Positions 1 through 10,000 of a stretch of DNA of 64,000 bases are shown piece after piece. The DNA lies in contig JABGXW010000034.1 of the NCBI GenBank assembly GCA_018675575.1, forward strand, positions 1 through 64,000, read 5' to 3'. Every line of letters begins with the position of its first letter. The stretch's first letter is position 1. The DNA is from Bacteriovoracaceae bacterium. GTDB lineage: Bacteria > Bdellovibrionota > Bacteriovoracia > Bacteriovoracales > Bacteriovoracaceae. The notes beneath the pieces are model-generated. The model did not search any database, was not told where the DNA came from, and saw only the letters and a program-made list of their open reading frames with translations. The position numbers and the translations under genes are program-made.

Positions 1-1
1 A

Positions 2-1369
2 GCTAATCAAAGGGCAGCCTTTCATACAGCGAAACTCGGTGCTCTCTTGTTTGCATTCGAAGCTATGCCAACAAAAGCAGAGCTTTATGACACTTGCATT
101 AGTAGAAAAAACAAAGGTATCGAAAATTTAATCAAACAATACAAAGAGTTTGTTGCTCATGTTACTAACACTGCGAAAAGTCATCTAGGAAAAACAGTTT
201 CTTTCTCATTTCGTTCTGATGCCTCTTCGCAAAACAGTCACCTTCACAACCCTGATTTAATCCAGGAAACAACAGCAAATAATAATCAAGCTTCTAATTT
301 TCCAAATGTCAAAGTTCCACTGACTGTATCAGATAATTTTCTCTCTCTTATTGGAACTAATAGTGCAGAGGGAGGGGGAGAGGTTGATACACAAACGAGA
401 TCCAAAGAACTTAATACATGGATAACTGCGGGTAATAAAGACGCAACTACAGATCTGACAAAGACTATGGTTGCAAAATCCTGCAAGAAAGGTATTTATG
501 ATGGTGCCAACCTCATCATGAATGGTCCAGCAAGAGATGCCGCTAAAGCTGCTATGATTCAAGCTGGAGTTGATATTGCTGGAAATGCCTTAAAAGGAAA
601 CCTCCTCGATAAGCAGGCCAAGAGAATCGCAGATGCAGCCAAAGGCATAAAAGATTTTAAACCAGAAGACCTCCCCATGTTTCAAAATGAAGACGCTCTA
701 GTTTCTGCCTGCGAAGCAAATCCTGGAGGGCCAGAATGTTTAGAACTTGATAACTTAAGAGGAGTTGGTTTTGCCGGACAAAGTTTCAACTTTGAAGGAG
801 CAAATCGAGCAACGACAGACGGAGTTTCACGTGATGAAAATGGTGACCCTATCGTTTCTGAGTCAGGAGATGATGCTACAGATAGAGGAGCTAATATTAA
901 TAAAATAGGTCGATCAATAAATGGTGTTAAAAAAGGTGGTGGATTAAGTTCTGTCGCAGGAGCTGCCTCTGTTAAAGGAGGTGCCGCTAATTCAGCAGCA
1001 GGTGCTGGCGGCGGTGGCGGAGGACCAAGCAGTGTCTCTGCGCCTGGTGGCGGTGGCGGCGGTCGAGGAGCTGGTGCTGGTGGCGGACCACGTGGTCGTG
1101 TTTCAAATGTTAAATTTGGAGGAACAGGAGCAGGATCATTGTCCTTTGGCGGCGGCAGTAGGCGCCGAGCTAAATCTAAAAAAGTCGCCAATCCATTTGC
1201 TAAAATGTTTGGTAAGAAAAAAGGTGGAAAAGGCGGAGTCACAAGCTTTAGAAACCCAGCTTCCATCGGCAGTAAAAAGGGTTCATTATTTAATATGATC
1301 TCCAGTCGTTATAAGGATGTTAATAAGAAAAAACGCCTGATGGAATATGAAGTGACTGCTAAAAACTAG
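2..1369 (+). CDS. Glycine-rich protein of unknown function, N-terminus outside the window
   Basis: The reading frame is already open at the first base of the window, so the gene starts upstream; a TTG at 47 is not a convincing start. The visible part has an alpha-helical, alanine- and lysine-containing region, then a stretch of about 110 residues dominated by glycine, serine and alanine with several poly-Gly runs (bases 935-1160). It ends in a basic tail with an RRRAKSKK cluster and KKKGGKGG. No family is recognised. The low-complexity tail could be a flexible linker or a surface or nucleic-acid-binding segment; this is inference. A strong terminator follows the stop codon, so this is the last gene of its transcript. 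Confidence 0.75.
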   Translation, partial: ANQRAAFHTAKLGALLFAFEAMPTKAELYDTCISRKNKGIENLIKQYKEFVAHVTNTAKSHLGKTVSFSFRSDASSQNSHLHNPDLIQETTANNNQASNFPNVKVPLTVSDNFLSLIGTNSAEGGGEVDTQTRSKELNTWITAGNKDATTDLTKTMVAKSCKKGIYDGANLIMNGPARDAAKAAMIQAGVDIAGNALKGNLLDKQAKRIADAAKGIKDFKPEDLPMFQNEDALVSACEANPGGPECLELDNLRGVGFAGQSFNFEGANRATTDGVSRDENGDPIVSESGDDATDRGANINKIGRSINGVKKGGGLSSVAGAASVKGGAANSAAGAGGGGGGPSSVSAPGGGGGGRGAGAGGGPRGRVSNVKFGGTGAGSLSFGGGSRRRAKSKKVANPFAKMFGKKKGGKGGVTSFRNPASIGSKKGSLFNMISSRYKDVNKKKRLMEYEVTAKN

Positions 1370-1392
1370 TCTTTAGGATATAAAAATATAGT

Positions 1393-1422
1393 AAAAAAGG
1401 TCTCTATTTGAGGCCTTTTTTT
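1393..1422 (+). terminator. Rho-independent terminator
   Basis: A 12-bp stem with one T-G wobble (AAAAAAGGTCTC against GAGGCCTTTTTT) encloses a 5-base loop, and the right arm runs directly into a T tract. It lies 23 bases after the glycine-rich gene. Confidence 0.9.
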
Positions 1423-1519
1423 GGTCTGTATTCCTTACAATATCGCCAAAAAGATCTGAAATCCCCCCGTGAACTGATAAAATACGGCCATATAAATACA
1501 GTTTATAGAGGTTACCGCT

Positions 1520-2542
1520 ATGAAAAATAGACTTAGATCAGTGCTACTTTCATCATTAATGTTCATCACTCCGATGGTCTTTTCATCTGAAATAGATAGT
1601 TTTCATGGACGTTTTACAAAGTTAAAAGACTCAACTGAAGCGCTTAATATCAAAACAAATATTCTTTTTAAGGATGCCATTAAAAATGCCAATAAAAAAA
1701 TGGCAAAGCTCGCCGAAAGGCAGCGCAGGCATACTAACGAAGAAGCAGTTGATATAAAATGCTCTGAGAAAATTCTTTATAAATCAATGAGAAGAAATTT
1801 TAGAAATCATTATACTGGCAAGCTTAATCCTTGGATTATTAAATCAAAAAGAATTGATAAAGTGATCATTCCTGTTACAGAATCTATCTACCAAGATTTT
1901 AAATGGTTCGAAGCCTATGTTCCAGGCCTTTTTGCTCGAGTTTTTAAAGACCCATCGGCGATGCTTCTTCGAGTGGGAGATGTGCTTGTTGGCAATGATA
2001 AGTTTGAGCATTTTCTAGGTTCAGGCTTTACTTATTTTGAGACCCATCACCTTGAAAAGAAAAGCATCAAAGAGGCCTTGAGAATTGGTTGGAAAGCAGA
2101 AACGGGACTTTTAGGGGCCAATACAACTGGTGTCATGGCCTATGCTGATATGTTAGCAAACTTTAGCGGTATGAGGTTTTGGAATCATATTCTAGCAAAT
2201 GATGAGGATGTTATGGGCCCTGAAGAAGAAAATAATCTTGGGCCCTATATCGCTTGTGTAGATCAAAAATGGGTTCAGGTTAAAAAAATGGATTGGTCTA
2301 ACTATATTGAGCACGGTATGGATGAAGGAATTAATTGTTCTAAATTTAAAAACCAAGTTATGACCGATGCTGTATTAGACCGAATTGGATTATTAGAGTA
2401 TCAATTTAGTAGATCCTACCAATGTCCTATAAGGCCAAAAGAGCTTGAAAAAGCGGCGCTAAAATACCAAAAGTATAAAATCTATTTGATTAATACTGAT
2501 GGCCATATACCAGTTCCAAGTGACAAAGATTTTCCAGAATAG
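1520..2542 (+). CDS. Secreted protein of unknown function with a DKFEHFLGSG motif
   Basis: The 340-residue product begins with a signal peptide (MKNR, a hydrophobic core, cleavage near Ser-Ser-Glu at about residue 23), so it is probably periplasmic. An AGAGG ribosome site precedes the ATG. Residues about 150-225 hold a DKFEHFLGSG motif followed by glycine-, alanine- and aspartate-containing hydrophobic segments. This resembles the DKxxHFxxG signature seen in DUF2279/YfiM-like envelope proteins, but the likeness is only to a motif. Four cysteines could form disulphides. Its terminator-bounded position suggests a single-gene transcript. Function is unknown. Confidence 0.7.
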   Translation: MKNRLRSVLLSSLMFITPMVFSSEIDSFHGRFTKLKDSTEALNIKTNILFKDAIKNANKKMAKLAERQRRHTNEEAVDIKCSEKILYKSMRRNFRNHYTGKLNPWIIKSKRIDKVIIPVTESIYQDFKWFEAYVPGLFARVFKDPSAMLLRVGDVLVGNDKFEHFLGSGFTYFETHHLEKKSIKEALRIGWKAETGLLGANTTGVMAYADMLANFSGMRFWNHILANDEDVMGPEEENNLGPYIACVDQKWVQVKKMDWSNYIEHGMDEGINCSKFKNQVMTDAVLDRIGLLEYQFSRSYQCPIRPKELEKAALKYQKYKIYLINTDGHIPVPSDKDFPE

Positions 2543-2915
2543 TTAAAGAGGGGCATAATGTCTCCTAAAGACCAATCCAAAATGAACCATTCCCAAGAGT
2601 TACTAATAGTTCTAAGTACTTAGTTCTATCACTTATGGCATTAATTTTGTATTTATAATAAGTACTGGGGATTTTCCCAGCTGCTAAGAGGTTCAAATGG
2701 ATTGGAATCAAATTCAAAATAAAGGTAATCGCCCTATTCAACAAAAAATAAAGGCAAAGATTTACCATCAAAAAACCAATATTATATTAAAAGCTTTCAA
2801 GGCCCTAGCGACTAGTTTCTTTTTTATTCTCATAAGTGCTTGATTGACATGATGCGAATTTGCACACTTTGTCAAAAACTATAGAGTGCCATTAAGACTT
2901 AATTTTCAGGAACTT
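2543..2915. other. Intergenic region without a supported gene
   Basis: These 373 bases hold no convincing gene; a 68-codon minus-strand frame has no ribosome site or recognisable product. A 6-bp inverted repeat, TTGACA at 2844-2849 and TGTCAA at 2870-2875, lies just upstream of the TPR gene and may be part of its promoter or operator. No good -10 box sits 16-18 bases from the TTGACA. Confidence 0.6.
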
Positions 2916-4025
2916 ATGAATAAAAATACAAGGACAATACTGCTCTCAGAGCTTTATGCTGCCACTGGATATAGTGAAAGATTATTTCACGCGTTATTAG
3001 ATATAACAGATCTTGGACGTGGAACTGATGCTAAATTAATCGGAGAAAGACTTTATGTCGAGCTCTTTGAATTTTTTACAACAAATATATTTGACCTTAA
3101 AAATCATCAACAAAAAGCATTGCCTACAGGGCCTTTAGAAATTCAAAAATTAGTTTTGGCGTGCAAATCATCTATTTTGGCCCAAGTAAAAATGAACTTT
3201 CATCCAATGGAAATTATTATTCCTAATGTGGTTGAGTTCGTTAACATACTTTATAATTACTCTCACAAGTTCCACGAAATACTTGTCTTAGGTTCTGATT
3301 TAGAGATTCAGCTCCCGAGAGTGAATCTGATTGAAATGCATTATAAACCTGAAGAAACAATCGAGCAGCATTTATCTCCTTATCAAGATCCGGATCAAGA
3401 GTGGGATGATTTAGAGCTTCCATGCTTCACATTAGACCTAGGTCATGTTTTAAATGTTCTAGAAGAAGATATTGGTGAGATCTCATCATTAGAAACACAA
3501 CGAAATAAAAAGTATGAAGATTTTTTAAAACAAGGCCATGATGCGGTTTTCAAAAAGGACCACGACAAAGCGCTAGATAAATTCTTAAAGGCCTTTAATT
3601 ATAAAGAAACAGCAGAAATTATGACCTTGATTGGCTGGGCCTATTCAATGAGAAAGAATATCGATGAAGCAAAGTCATACTGCTTAAAGGCGATTAAACT
3701 AGACCCAAATTATGGACCTCCCTATAATGATCTGGGCTCCTATCTTTTGGCAGAAGGGCAAACTGGAGAGAGTTTAAAATGGTTTGAATTGGCCAAAAAA
3801 GCGACTAATTATCAAAATAGAGAATACCCCTATATAAATGCTGGGCGGGCCTATATGGCCAGAGATGAGTATCAGCTTGCTCTTAATGAATTTTCTATGG
3901 CACTCACATTGGCCCCTTTTCATGATGAACTTCATGCAACAATTGAAAAGCTAAAAAAATCACTCAAGAAAAAAGAAAATAGTTCTATCGAAAGTCAATT
4001 CGACGAATTGCCTCCGACGCTATAG
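2916..4025 (+). CDS. TPR-repeat protein
   Basis: Start chosen at the ATG at 2916, which has AGGA five bases upstream; an in-frame GTG at 2886 has no ribosome site. The 369-residue product has an unrecognised N-terminal half of about 200 residues. The C-terminal half contains three to four tetratricopeptide-like helical pairs, with the typical spacing of Gly/Ala/Tyr and a Pro at repeat ends (for example KLDPNYGPPYNDLG and LAPFHDEL). There is no signal peptide or membrane segment, so it is likely cytoplasmic and binds a protein partner. It lies 9 bases before the NIF3-like gene and is probably co-transcribed with it. The N-terminal part may be a degenerate regulatory domain. Confidence 0.8.
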   Translation: MNKNTRTILLSELYAATGYSERLFHALLDITDLGRGTDAKLIGERLYVELFEFFTTNIFDLKNHQQKALPTGPLEIQKLVLACKSSILAQVKMNFHPMEIIIPNVVEFVNILYNYSHKFHEILVLGSDLEIQLPRVNLIEMHYKPEETIEQHLSPYQDPDQEWDDLELPCFTLDLGHVLNVLEEDIGEISSLETQRNKKYEDFLKQGHDAVFKKDHDKALDKFLKAFNYKETAEIMTLIGWAYSMRKNIDEAKSYCLKAIKLDPNYGPPYNDLGSYLLAEGQTGESLKWFELAKKATNYQNREYPYINAGRAYMARDEYQLALNEFSMALTLAPFHDELHATIEKLKKSLKKKENSSIESQFDELPPTL

Positions 4026-4034
4026 AATTATCCT

Positions 4035-4805
4035 ATGTCCATTGCACGAAAAGATTTAATAGAATTTCTAAATGAACTGCTACGACCGGAAGACTTTATA
4101 GATTATGGTCCTAATGGCCTTCAAATTGAAGGAAAAGAAGTCATTTCTAAAATGGCCTTTGCTGTCTCAGCAACCGCAGATTCTGTGCAAAAAGCTGTTG
4201 ATTTTGGTGCTGATGCTATGATTGTTCACCATGGTTTATTTTGGAAATTTCATGGAACAAAACCACTCATAGGTCCTTTTTATAATAGAGTCGCGCCGCT
4301 TATAAAAGCAGATATAAATTTACTTTCTTATCATTTGCCATTAGATGCCCACTCCCATGTGGGTAACGCCGCTTCAATTGCAAATTTAATAGGCCTTACA
4401 AAACTCATTGCTTTTGGTGATCATAAAGGCTCAGCAACTGGTGTCTCAGGTTCTTTTCCTGCGCCAATTAAGGCAGTGGATTTAAAAAACAAATTAGAAA
4501 AAATACTTAATCACGATGTCTATCATGCCTCACCAAAAGGCATAGATAATATTAGCTCAATTGGTATTATTACAGGCGGTGCAAATGGAGATTGGGTCCA
4601 TGCTCTTGAGCAAAACCTCGATGCTTATTTAACTGGAGAAATGAGTGAACATGACTGGCATGAGAGCCAAGAATCAAATATTCATATGTTCGCAGGTGGT
4701 CATCATGCAACTGAAAAGTTTGGAATTCAAAACCTTCAAGAACTTATCAAAAATAAATTATCAATAGAAGAAACCCTTTATATTGATAGTTCAAATCCTG
4801 CTTAA
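4035..4805 (+). CDS. NIF3/YbgI-like dinuclear metal-centre protein
   Basis: At 256 residues this matches the usual length of the NIF3 (YbgI/YqfO short form) family. The family motifs are present: VHHGLFW (about residue 66), a SYHLPLDAH segment (about 97) and GGHHATEKFG near the C-terminus. Their histidines, aspartate and glutamate form the two-metal site in known structures. The biochemical role of the family is unsettled; GTP cyclohydrolase type 2 naming is widely used but weakly supported. It is the second gene of a probable two-gene transcript. Its last four bases overlap the convergent LysR gene. Confidence 0.9.
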   Translation: MSIARKDLIEFLNELLRPEDFIDYGPNGLQIEGKEVISKMAFAVSATADSVQKAVDFGADAMIVHHGLFWKFHGTKPLIGPFYNRVAPLIKADINLLSYHLPLDAHSHVGNAASIANLIGLTKLIAFGDHKGSATGVSGSFPAPIKAVDLKNKLEKILNHDVYHASPKGIDNISSIGIITGGANGDWVHALEQNLDAYLTGEMSEHDWHESQESNIHMFAGGHHATEKFGIQNLQELIKNKLSIEETLYIDSSNPA

Positions 4806-5701
4806 TTTAAGGACTCAAATAGAAATCTCGCCGTCTCTTCGAGCAGAGGATTTTCTGATCGTTTATCTAAAGTGGCAAGAGATAAAGAATTATGAAGAGG
4901 TTTTCCTGATCCTTTAAAGCTATATAGGCTCAGGCCTTCATTATTTAATTTATCAACAACATGATGAGGAAGAATACCAAGGCCTAAGTCTTCAGTGATC
5001 ATCTTGCTAATGCCCTGAACGTTCATCAAGCTTGCACGAATATGAGGGTTAAACTGATTGCTTTTAAAATGATGTTTAAACCATTGCTTTAGTATCGGAG
5101 CATCATCTACATAATCAATGTAATCAAGTTTTTCAAAAAACTTCATTGTATTTTTAATCGGTCCGATTTCTTTTGCGTAATTCTCAGAACAACATAATGT
5201 CAATTCCTCATCTCCAAGCACTTCTTGTTTAATTTGTTTATCCATCCCAAAGTTATCTACAACTGCCATGTCTAGTTCACCGTTTAAAAGTGCTTTATTC
5301 ATATCTGTCGCATGACCATATTTTATTTTATAATTAATTCCAGGATGCAACCTTGACCATTTAGTAAGTAACGGAACAATCACATTATTTCCATATTCAA
5401 TTGGAAGACCAATATGAAGCTCCCCCTGCAACTCAGTATCTTCTTCAGTTATATGGGATAAGATTTCCTCTATTCCATAAAGATGAGGTTTTATTCCTTT
5501 ATAGAGTTCATGGGCCTTAAAGGTTGGCAACGTTTTTTGTTTTACCCTATCAAAAAGTTTAATTTCTAATAATTCTTCTAGGTTTTTTATATTTTGGCTG
5601 ACTCCAGATTGAGTCATAAATAACTCTTTAGAAGCTTTAGTCATTGAGCCCAAGCGATAAACGGATTCGAATATTCTTAATAAATTGAGATTATTCATCA
5701 T
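4802..5701 (-). CDS. LysR-family transcriptional regulator
   Basis: The 299-residue product has the LysR layout. An N-terminal winged helix-turn-helix (about residues 3-60, with GSMTKASKELFMTQSGVSQ as the recognition region) is followed by a linker helix and an effector-binding domain of the periplasmic-binding-protein type. Two adjacent ATG codons are possible starts. Translation is coupled to the upstream thioesterase gene by an ATGA overlap, which is unusual for LysR genes, since most are transcribed divergently from their target. The effector is unknown; the coupled thioesterase and the convergent NIF3-like gene give no firm clue. Confidence 0.9.
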   Translation of the reverse strand: MMNNLNLLRIFESVYRLGSMTKASKELFMTQSGVSQNIKNLEELLEIKLFDRVKQKTLPTFKAHELYKGIKPHLYGIEEILSHITEEDTELQGELHIGLPIEYGNNVIVPLLTKWSRLHPGINYKIKYGHATDMNKALLNGELDMAVVDNFGMDKQIKQEVLGDEELTLCCSENYAKEIGPIKNTMKFFEKLDYIDYVDDAPILKQWFKHHFKSNQFNPHIRASLMNVQGISKMITEDLGLGILPHHVVDKLNNEGLSLYSFKGSGKPLHNSLSLATLDKRSENPLLEETARFLFESLN

Positions 5702-6204
5702 TGTTTTTTTAGAGAAAGAACCAATGTAAAAGTGGCCACTGGTTCATCTCCAAGCTTATCAGGACAAGTCGCCACTATCTCTATAGGCATTTCCGCCCTT
5801 TCATCTTGAGACAAAACCATTTGAACAAATTTTTCAACTTCTGCTCCTTGAGTACAAGTGAAATAAGTATCTCCTTCTGCTCTTTTAAGAAATTTAGCAT
5901 TAAACTCTTTAAATGAAAGAGAAACTTTTTGCTTCGAATTTAAGATATGTTTCATAGCAAAGAGACCGCCAGCACAATCGGCACCAGCTGCCAAAACACC
6001 AAAGTACATTGATCCTAGATGATTTTTAGTTTTTCTTTTAAGAGGGACTTTAACAATACATTTCTCATTATCCATTTGAGTTACAACAGGACTTATAAAC
6101 CAGAGCAAAGGAATTTTTGTAAATCCAAGAATTCTAATTAATGCCGTATCTCTCATTGATGAAGGAATTATCTTTAATACATTTGTAGTAAATGCCTCTA
6201 TCAT
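5698..6204 (-). CDS. Hotdog-fold protein, DUF4442 / thioesterase-like
   Basis: The 168-residue sequence fits the DUF4442 branch of the hotdog superfamily. It has an amphipathic N-terminal region, then KNHLGSMYFGVLAAGADCAGG, which corresponds to the active-site helix where other hotdog thioesterases carry their catalytic acid. The family acts on acyl-CoA or acyl-carrier thioesters; the substrate here is unknown. An AGGGA ribosome site precedes the ATG. The stop codon overlaps the LysR start, and the gene lies 10 bases downstream of proC, so proC, this gene and lysR are likely read from one transcript. Confidence 0.8.
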   Translation of the reverse strand: MIEAFTTNVLKIIPSSMRDTALIRILGFTKIPLLWFISPVVTQMDNEKCIVKVPLKRKTKNHLGSMYFGVLAAGADCAGGLFAMKHILNSKQKVSLSFKEFNAKFLKRAEGDTYFTCTQGAEVEKFVQMVLSQDERAEMPIEIVATCPDKLGDEPVATFTLVLSLKKQ

Positions 6205-6214
6205 GTTCTTTTCC

Positions 6215-7012
6215 CTATCCTAGCTCTATAGATCTTTTTTTTGCTGTACCAAGAGCTGATTTAAATGCAGATTGTAATTTATATTCTTTTAAAGTTTCAA
6301 GTGCTGCATGTGTCACTCCATTTTTAGAGGTTACATTATTTCTTAACTCTTCAGCGCTTTTATCTGATGTATATAATAATTTAGATGAGCCATATAGCAT
6401 TTTATTAATCATATTTTTAGCCAGGCTTGAGTCGAGACCTAATTCTTCTGCTTCTTTAATTAGAACCCTAGCAATTTCAAAAACAAAGGCTGGTCCAGAA
6501 GAAGTAATGCCAATATAATCATCAATCTGGTGCTCTTTGGTCATGGTAAATATTGTGGATAAGGACTCTAATTGAGTTTTAATGTAATTGTAATTTTTAT
6601 CTGAGATACTTTCAGATGCAAAGACGAGATTAATACCTTCTCCGATTAAGCAGGGAGTGTTTGGCATAACTCGAATAATATTTTTATTTTTAAAGACGGT
6701 TATTAGTTTTTCAATCTTTGTTCCGGCCAAAATTGAGACGATAATGGCCGATTCTTTGATTTCTCCGCATAAAGACGTTCCAAGTTCTTCTACCTGGTGA
6801 GGTTTACAGGCAATAAGATAGAAGTCACAATCAGGAAGTTCTTTGATATTTTGATGTGATTGCCCTGAGACTATATTAGCTAATTTTTTTGCACGAGTAA
6901 AACTTGGTGTGTAAGTATGAAATTCAATATTTTTATTGGCAGTATGTATCCCTCTAACAAGAGCATCTGCCATATTTCCACATCCAAGTACTGCAATTTT
7001 TATTTTTGACAT
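6215..7012 (-). CDS. proC: Pyrroline-5-carboxylate reductase
   Basis: ProC reduces 1-pyrroline-5-carboxylate to proline with NAD(P)H in the cytoplasm. The 265-residue product shows the N-terminal dinucleotide-binding motif (VLGCGNMADAL), the RVMPNTPCLIGEG segment and the ProC signature TSSGPAFVFE near residue 170. The ATG at 7012 is chosen because AGAGGA sits just upstream; the codon before it is a TTG. It follows putA by 9 bases on the same strand, so the enzyme that makes proline and the enzyme that oxidises it appear to share a transcript. Confidence 0.93.
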   Translation of the reverse strand: MSKIKIAVLGCGNMADALVRGIHTANKNIEFHTYTPSFTRAKKLANIVSGQSHQNIKELPDCDFYLIACKPHQVEELGTSLCGEIKESAIIVSILAGTKIEKLITVFKNKNIIRVMPNTPCLIGEGINLVFASESISDKNYNYIKTQLESLSTIFTMTKEHQIDDYIGITSSGPAFVFEIARVLIKEAEELGLDSSLAKNMINKMLYGSSKLLYTSDKSAEELRNNVTSKNGVTHAALETLKEYKLQSAFKSALGTAKKRSIELG

Positions 7013-7021
7013 CAATTCCTC

Positions 7022-10000
7022 TTAAAATGACAAGTCTAAAGGGGCCCCATGCCTCATGGTATTGACTGCTAGAGATCTAACCCAGGCATACTCAGCGCAT
7101 ATTCTATTAAAGTCATACAGTGATGGTGAGTCATGTGGAGTCAAAACTTTTCTCATCACAATTAAATCTTTATTCGAAATATTGGTGGCATTTAAGACTT
7201 TTTCAACTCTCTCTATATGTCCATCAATAAAGAGAACTCCAATGTCTGATCTTTTCAAAACATCAAGTAAAACGTTTTCACTTGCATAATAAATTTTAAA
7301 TTGGTCTTCTAAAAAACCTGCTCTAAATAATAGATTTTGAAAGTGAATCCACCACTTATAAGTTTCTTTATTTCTAGCAATAATTGTAATTCCAGATCCC
7401 ATGCCTAAAGCAGAAAAGACATTTAATAGAGTTTTTAAATAAGGCCTCTTTTCATAAGCTATAAAGCAGGAATGATCAATTTGCTGAGTAAAATCATTAT
7501 AGCTTAATTGTCCAGGAATGACCCTATTAGCATGTTGCTCTGTTTGAAAGCGAACCAGATGCTTACTTATCCATTTTCTATATCGTACAAGATGTTCTTT
7601 CCTATCTAAATAAATTCCTTGATAAAAGAGTTCGTATTTATCAATAAATTCTTCTAACGCATCAACAAGCTTAATGGTCCTAACACTTGTTATAGATGGA
7701 GATGGTTCAGCTAGTATTATCTTTTCATTAGGGCCTTCTTCATCTGTCGCTGCCAATTTTCCACCAAAAACATCTTCTTCAAATCGAATATTATGAAATG
7801 ATTGAAGATATCCCTTTCCTCCCGCTTTAGGCCCGGTTCCACTTAATTTAAATCCTCCGAAAGGCTCTATTGCCACTCTTGCGCCTGTAATGGTTCTATT
7901 TATATAAATATTTCCAGCTTCCATTTTTTTTACAGCAAAATCAACATCATCTTGAGACTGACTAAATATTCCTCCAGTCAAAGCATATTCAGAACTATTA
8001 AATAATTCGACACCTTCTTCTAGCCCATTAAAACCAATTAAATGTAAAACCGGACCAAATAGCTCTTTTCGACAATAAGAATCTGACTCCGCTAACCTAG
8101 ATTTTGGTAATTCGATAATAACAGGTCCGACACAGGTTCCAGGAAGTTTCTCTTTAGAACGATCAACGATAACTTGCCCTCCAAATTTTTTGACCTCTTC
8201 TATCGCCTCTTTTACTTGCTGTTTTAACCTCTCTTGATCAAATTTTGAAACGACAGGGTTTACAAAAGTAGCAAAGTCGTAAGCAACACCCACTTTCATA
8301 TCAAGACAAGCTTCTCGTAATCTTTCAACTAATCTCTTTTTAATTGAATTATCAACCAGAACCCTTGAAGCTGCCGAACATTTCTGTCCTGCATGAGCAA
8401 ATGCAGAATAAAGAATTCCTGCAACCGTTTCATCTAATTCGGCATTGGCAGTGACAAGTACTGCATTTTTACCTCCCATCTCTGTAATGACTCGACATGG
8501 GTATTTTAAATTATATAATTTATTATAATAAATTCTTTTTGATACATGATTAAAGATTTGCATCCCAACTTCTTTAGATCCCGTAAAAACAATTCCTGAA
8601 ATTTTATCACTATTAACTAGCTCCTTTCCAACTGTTTCACCGGGACCAGGCAAATGTATAAGCACTTCTTTAGGAACACCTGCTCTATGGAGGAGATTAA
8701 TCAGCTGGCAGGAAATTAAAGGTGTTTGCTCTGCTGATTTTAAAATGACTGAGTTTCCGGCCACTAATGCGGCAGCAGTCATGCCACACGGAATGGCCAA
8801 AGGAAAGTTCCAAGGAGCAATGACAGCGATTGGTCCTCTAGAGATTGCTCTTTTATTTAATTCATGAAACTTCATTTCTTCTTTTGCATAATAAGATAAA
8901 AAATCGATAGCTTCATCTACATCTCCTAAAGCTTCCAATATTGATTTTCCTGCTTCGTAGACAATGAGGTTGGCAAGCTCCAATCTTTCAATTGTCATAA
9001 TACTCGCAGCTTTTAATAAAATAGAAGAACGAAATCCTGTTTTGGACTTACTCCAAATCCCTTCATTATACGATTTTGTTACCATATCTAATGCTTTTTT
9101 TGCATTGTCTACATTAGCAAACTGAATTGTACCAACTACTAATTCCAAATCAGAGTTAGATTTAATAGTTACTAATTCCCCGGAACATTCAAAGTCATTT
9201 GCATATACTTGGTTCAGTCTATGTTCCCTAAAGTATTTTAAGCTTCGTTCAACTTTTTCACGCTGCTCTTTGATATAGAGACGAACAGGTGGAATATTGA
9301 AAAAGTCATACGTCATATTTATCTGTGACGAATCAAGAACTCGACCTCCCAATTCTTTCTTTTTAAGATGAATCTCTTTTGCTGATAAAATATTTCTATG
9401 TTTTTTATGGGATCTCATAATTGTCAAAACTCCTACTTGAGAGGAGTTTTCCATTATTCTTCTAACTAAATAGGCCATACCAACTAAGAGGCTACCAATT
9501 GGAACATAATTACGAACCACCCAATTCATATTTCCCATGCCAGTAGACAATGCTTCATAAGTCATATGTAGACATTGATGCTCAATGATAGGTATTTCAT
9601 TATAATAAAGTTCTCGTAATGCTTCAGCAAAAGCATGATCTGAATAATTATGTGAAGCAATACATAGCTGTGTATAGGGAAATGATTTATAAATTTCTAT
9701 TATGAGTTGTCTGAAATGAAGATCAGTCTCATCTTTATTTAGAAATTCAGGAGCATTAAATGAATGAGCATCAGCTGCTACAGTTTCAGCGTCCCAATAA
9801 GCACCTTTCACAAGACGTATGGGCATAATAATATTTCTGGCCTTTGCTAGGTCAACGATATCTTGAAAATGTTTTGCCGCATCTCTTAAATAAGCTTGGA
9901 GAACAATTCCAGTATCATAATAATCCTGTAGTTCTTTAGTTTCTAATAAAACTTTTTTATAAATTTCAAACACTGAATCACGATAGTCATAGTGTTCCGC

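Noticed and set aside
682-1266. A 194-residue proline-rich frame on the minus strand
   Set aside because: It is the mirror of the poly-Gly coding region of the plus-strand gene and has no ribosome site or recognisable domain.
2565-2771. A 68-residue minus-strand frame
   Set aside because: No Shine-Dalgarno sequence, no known domain, and the region has no other sign of coding.
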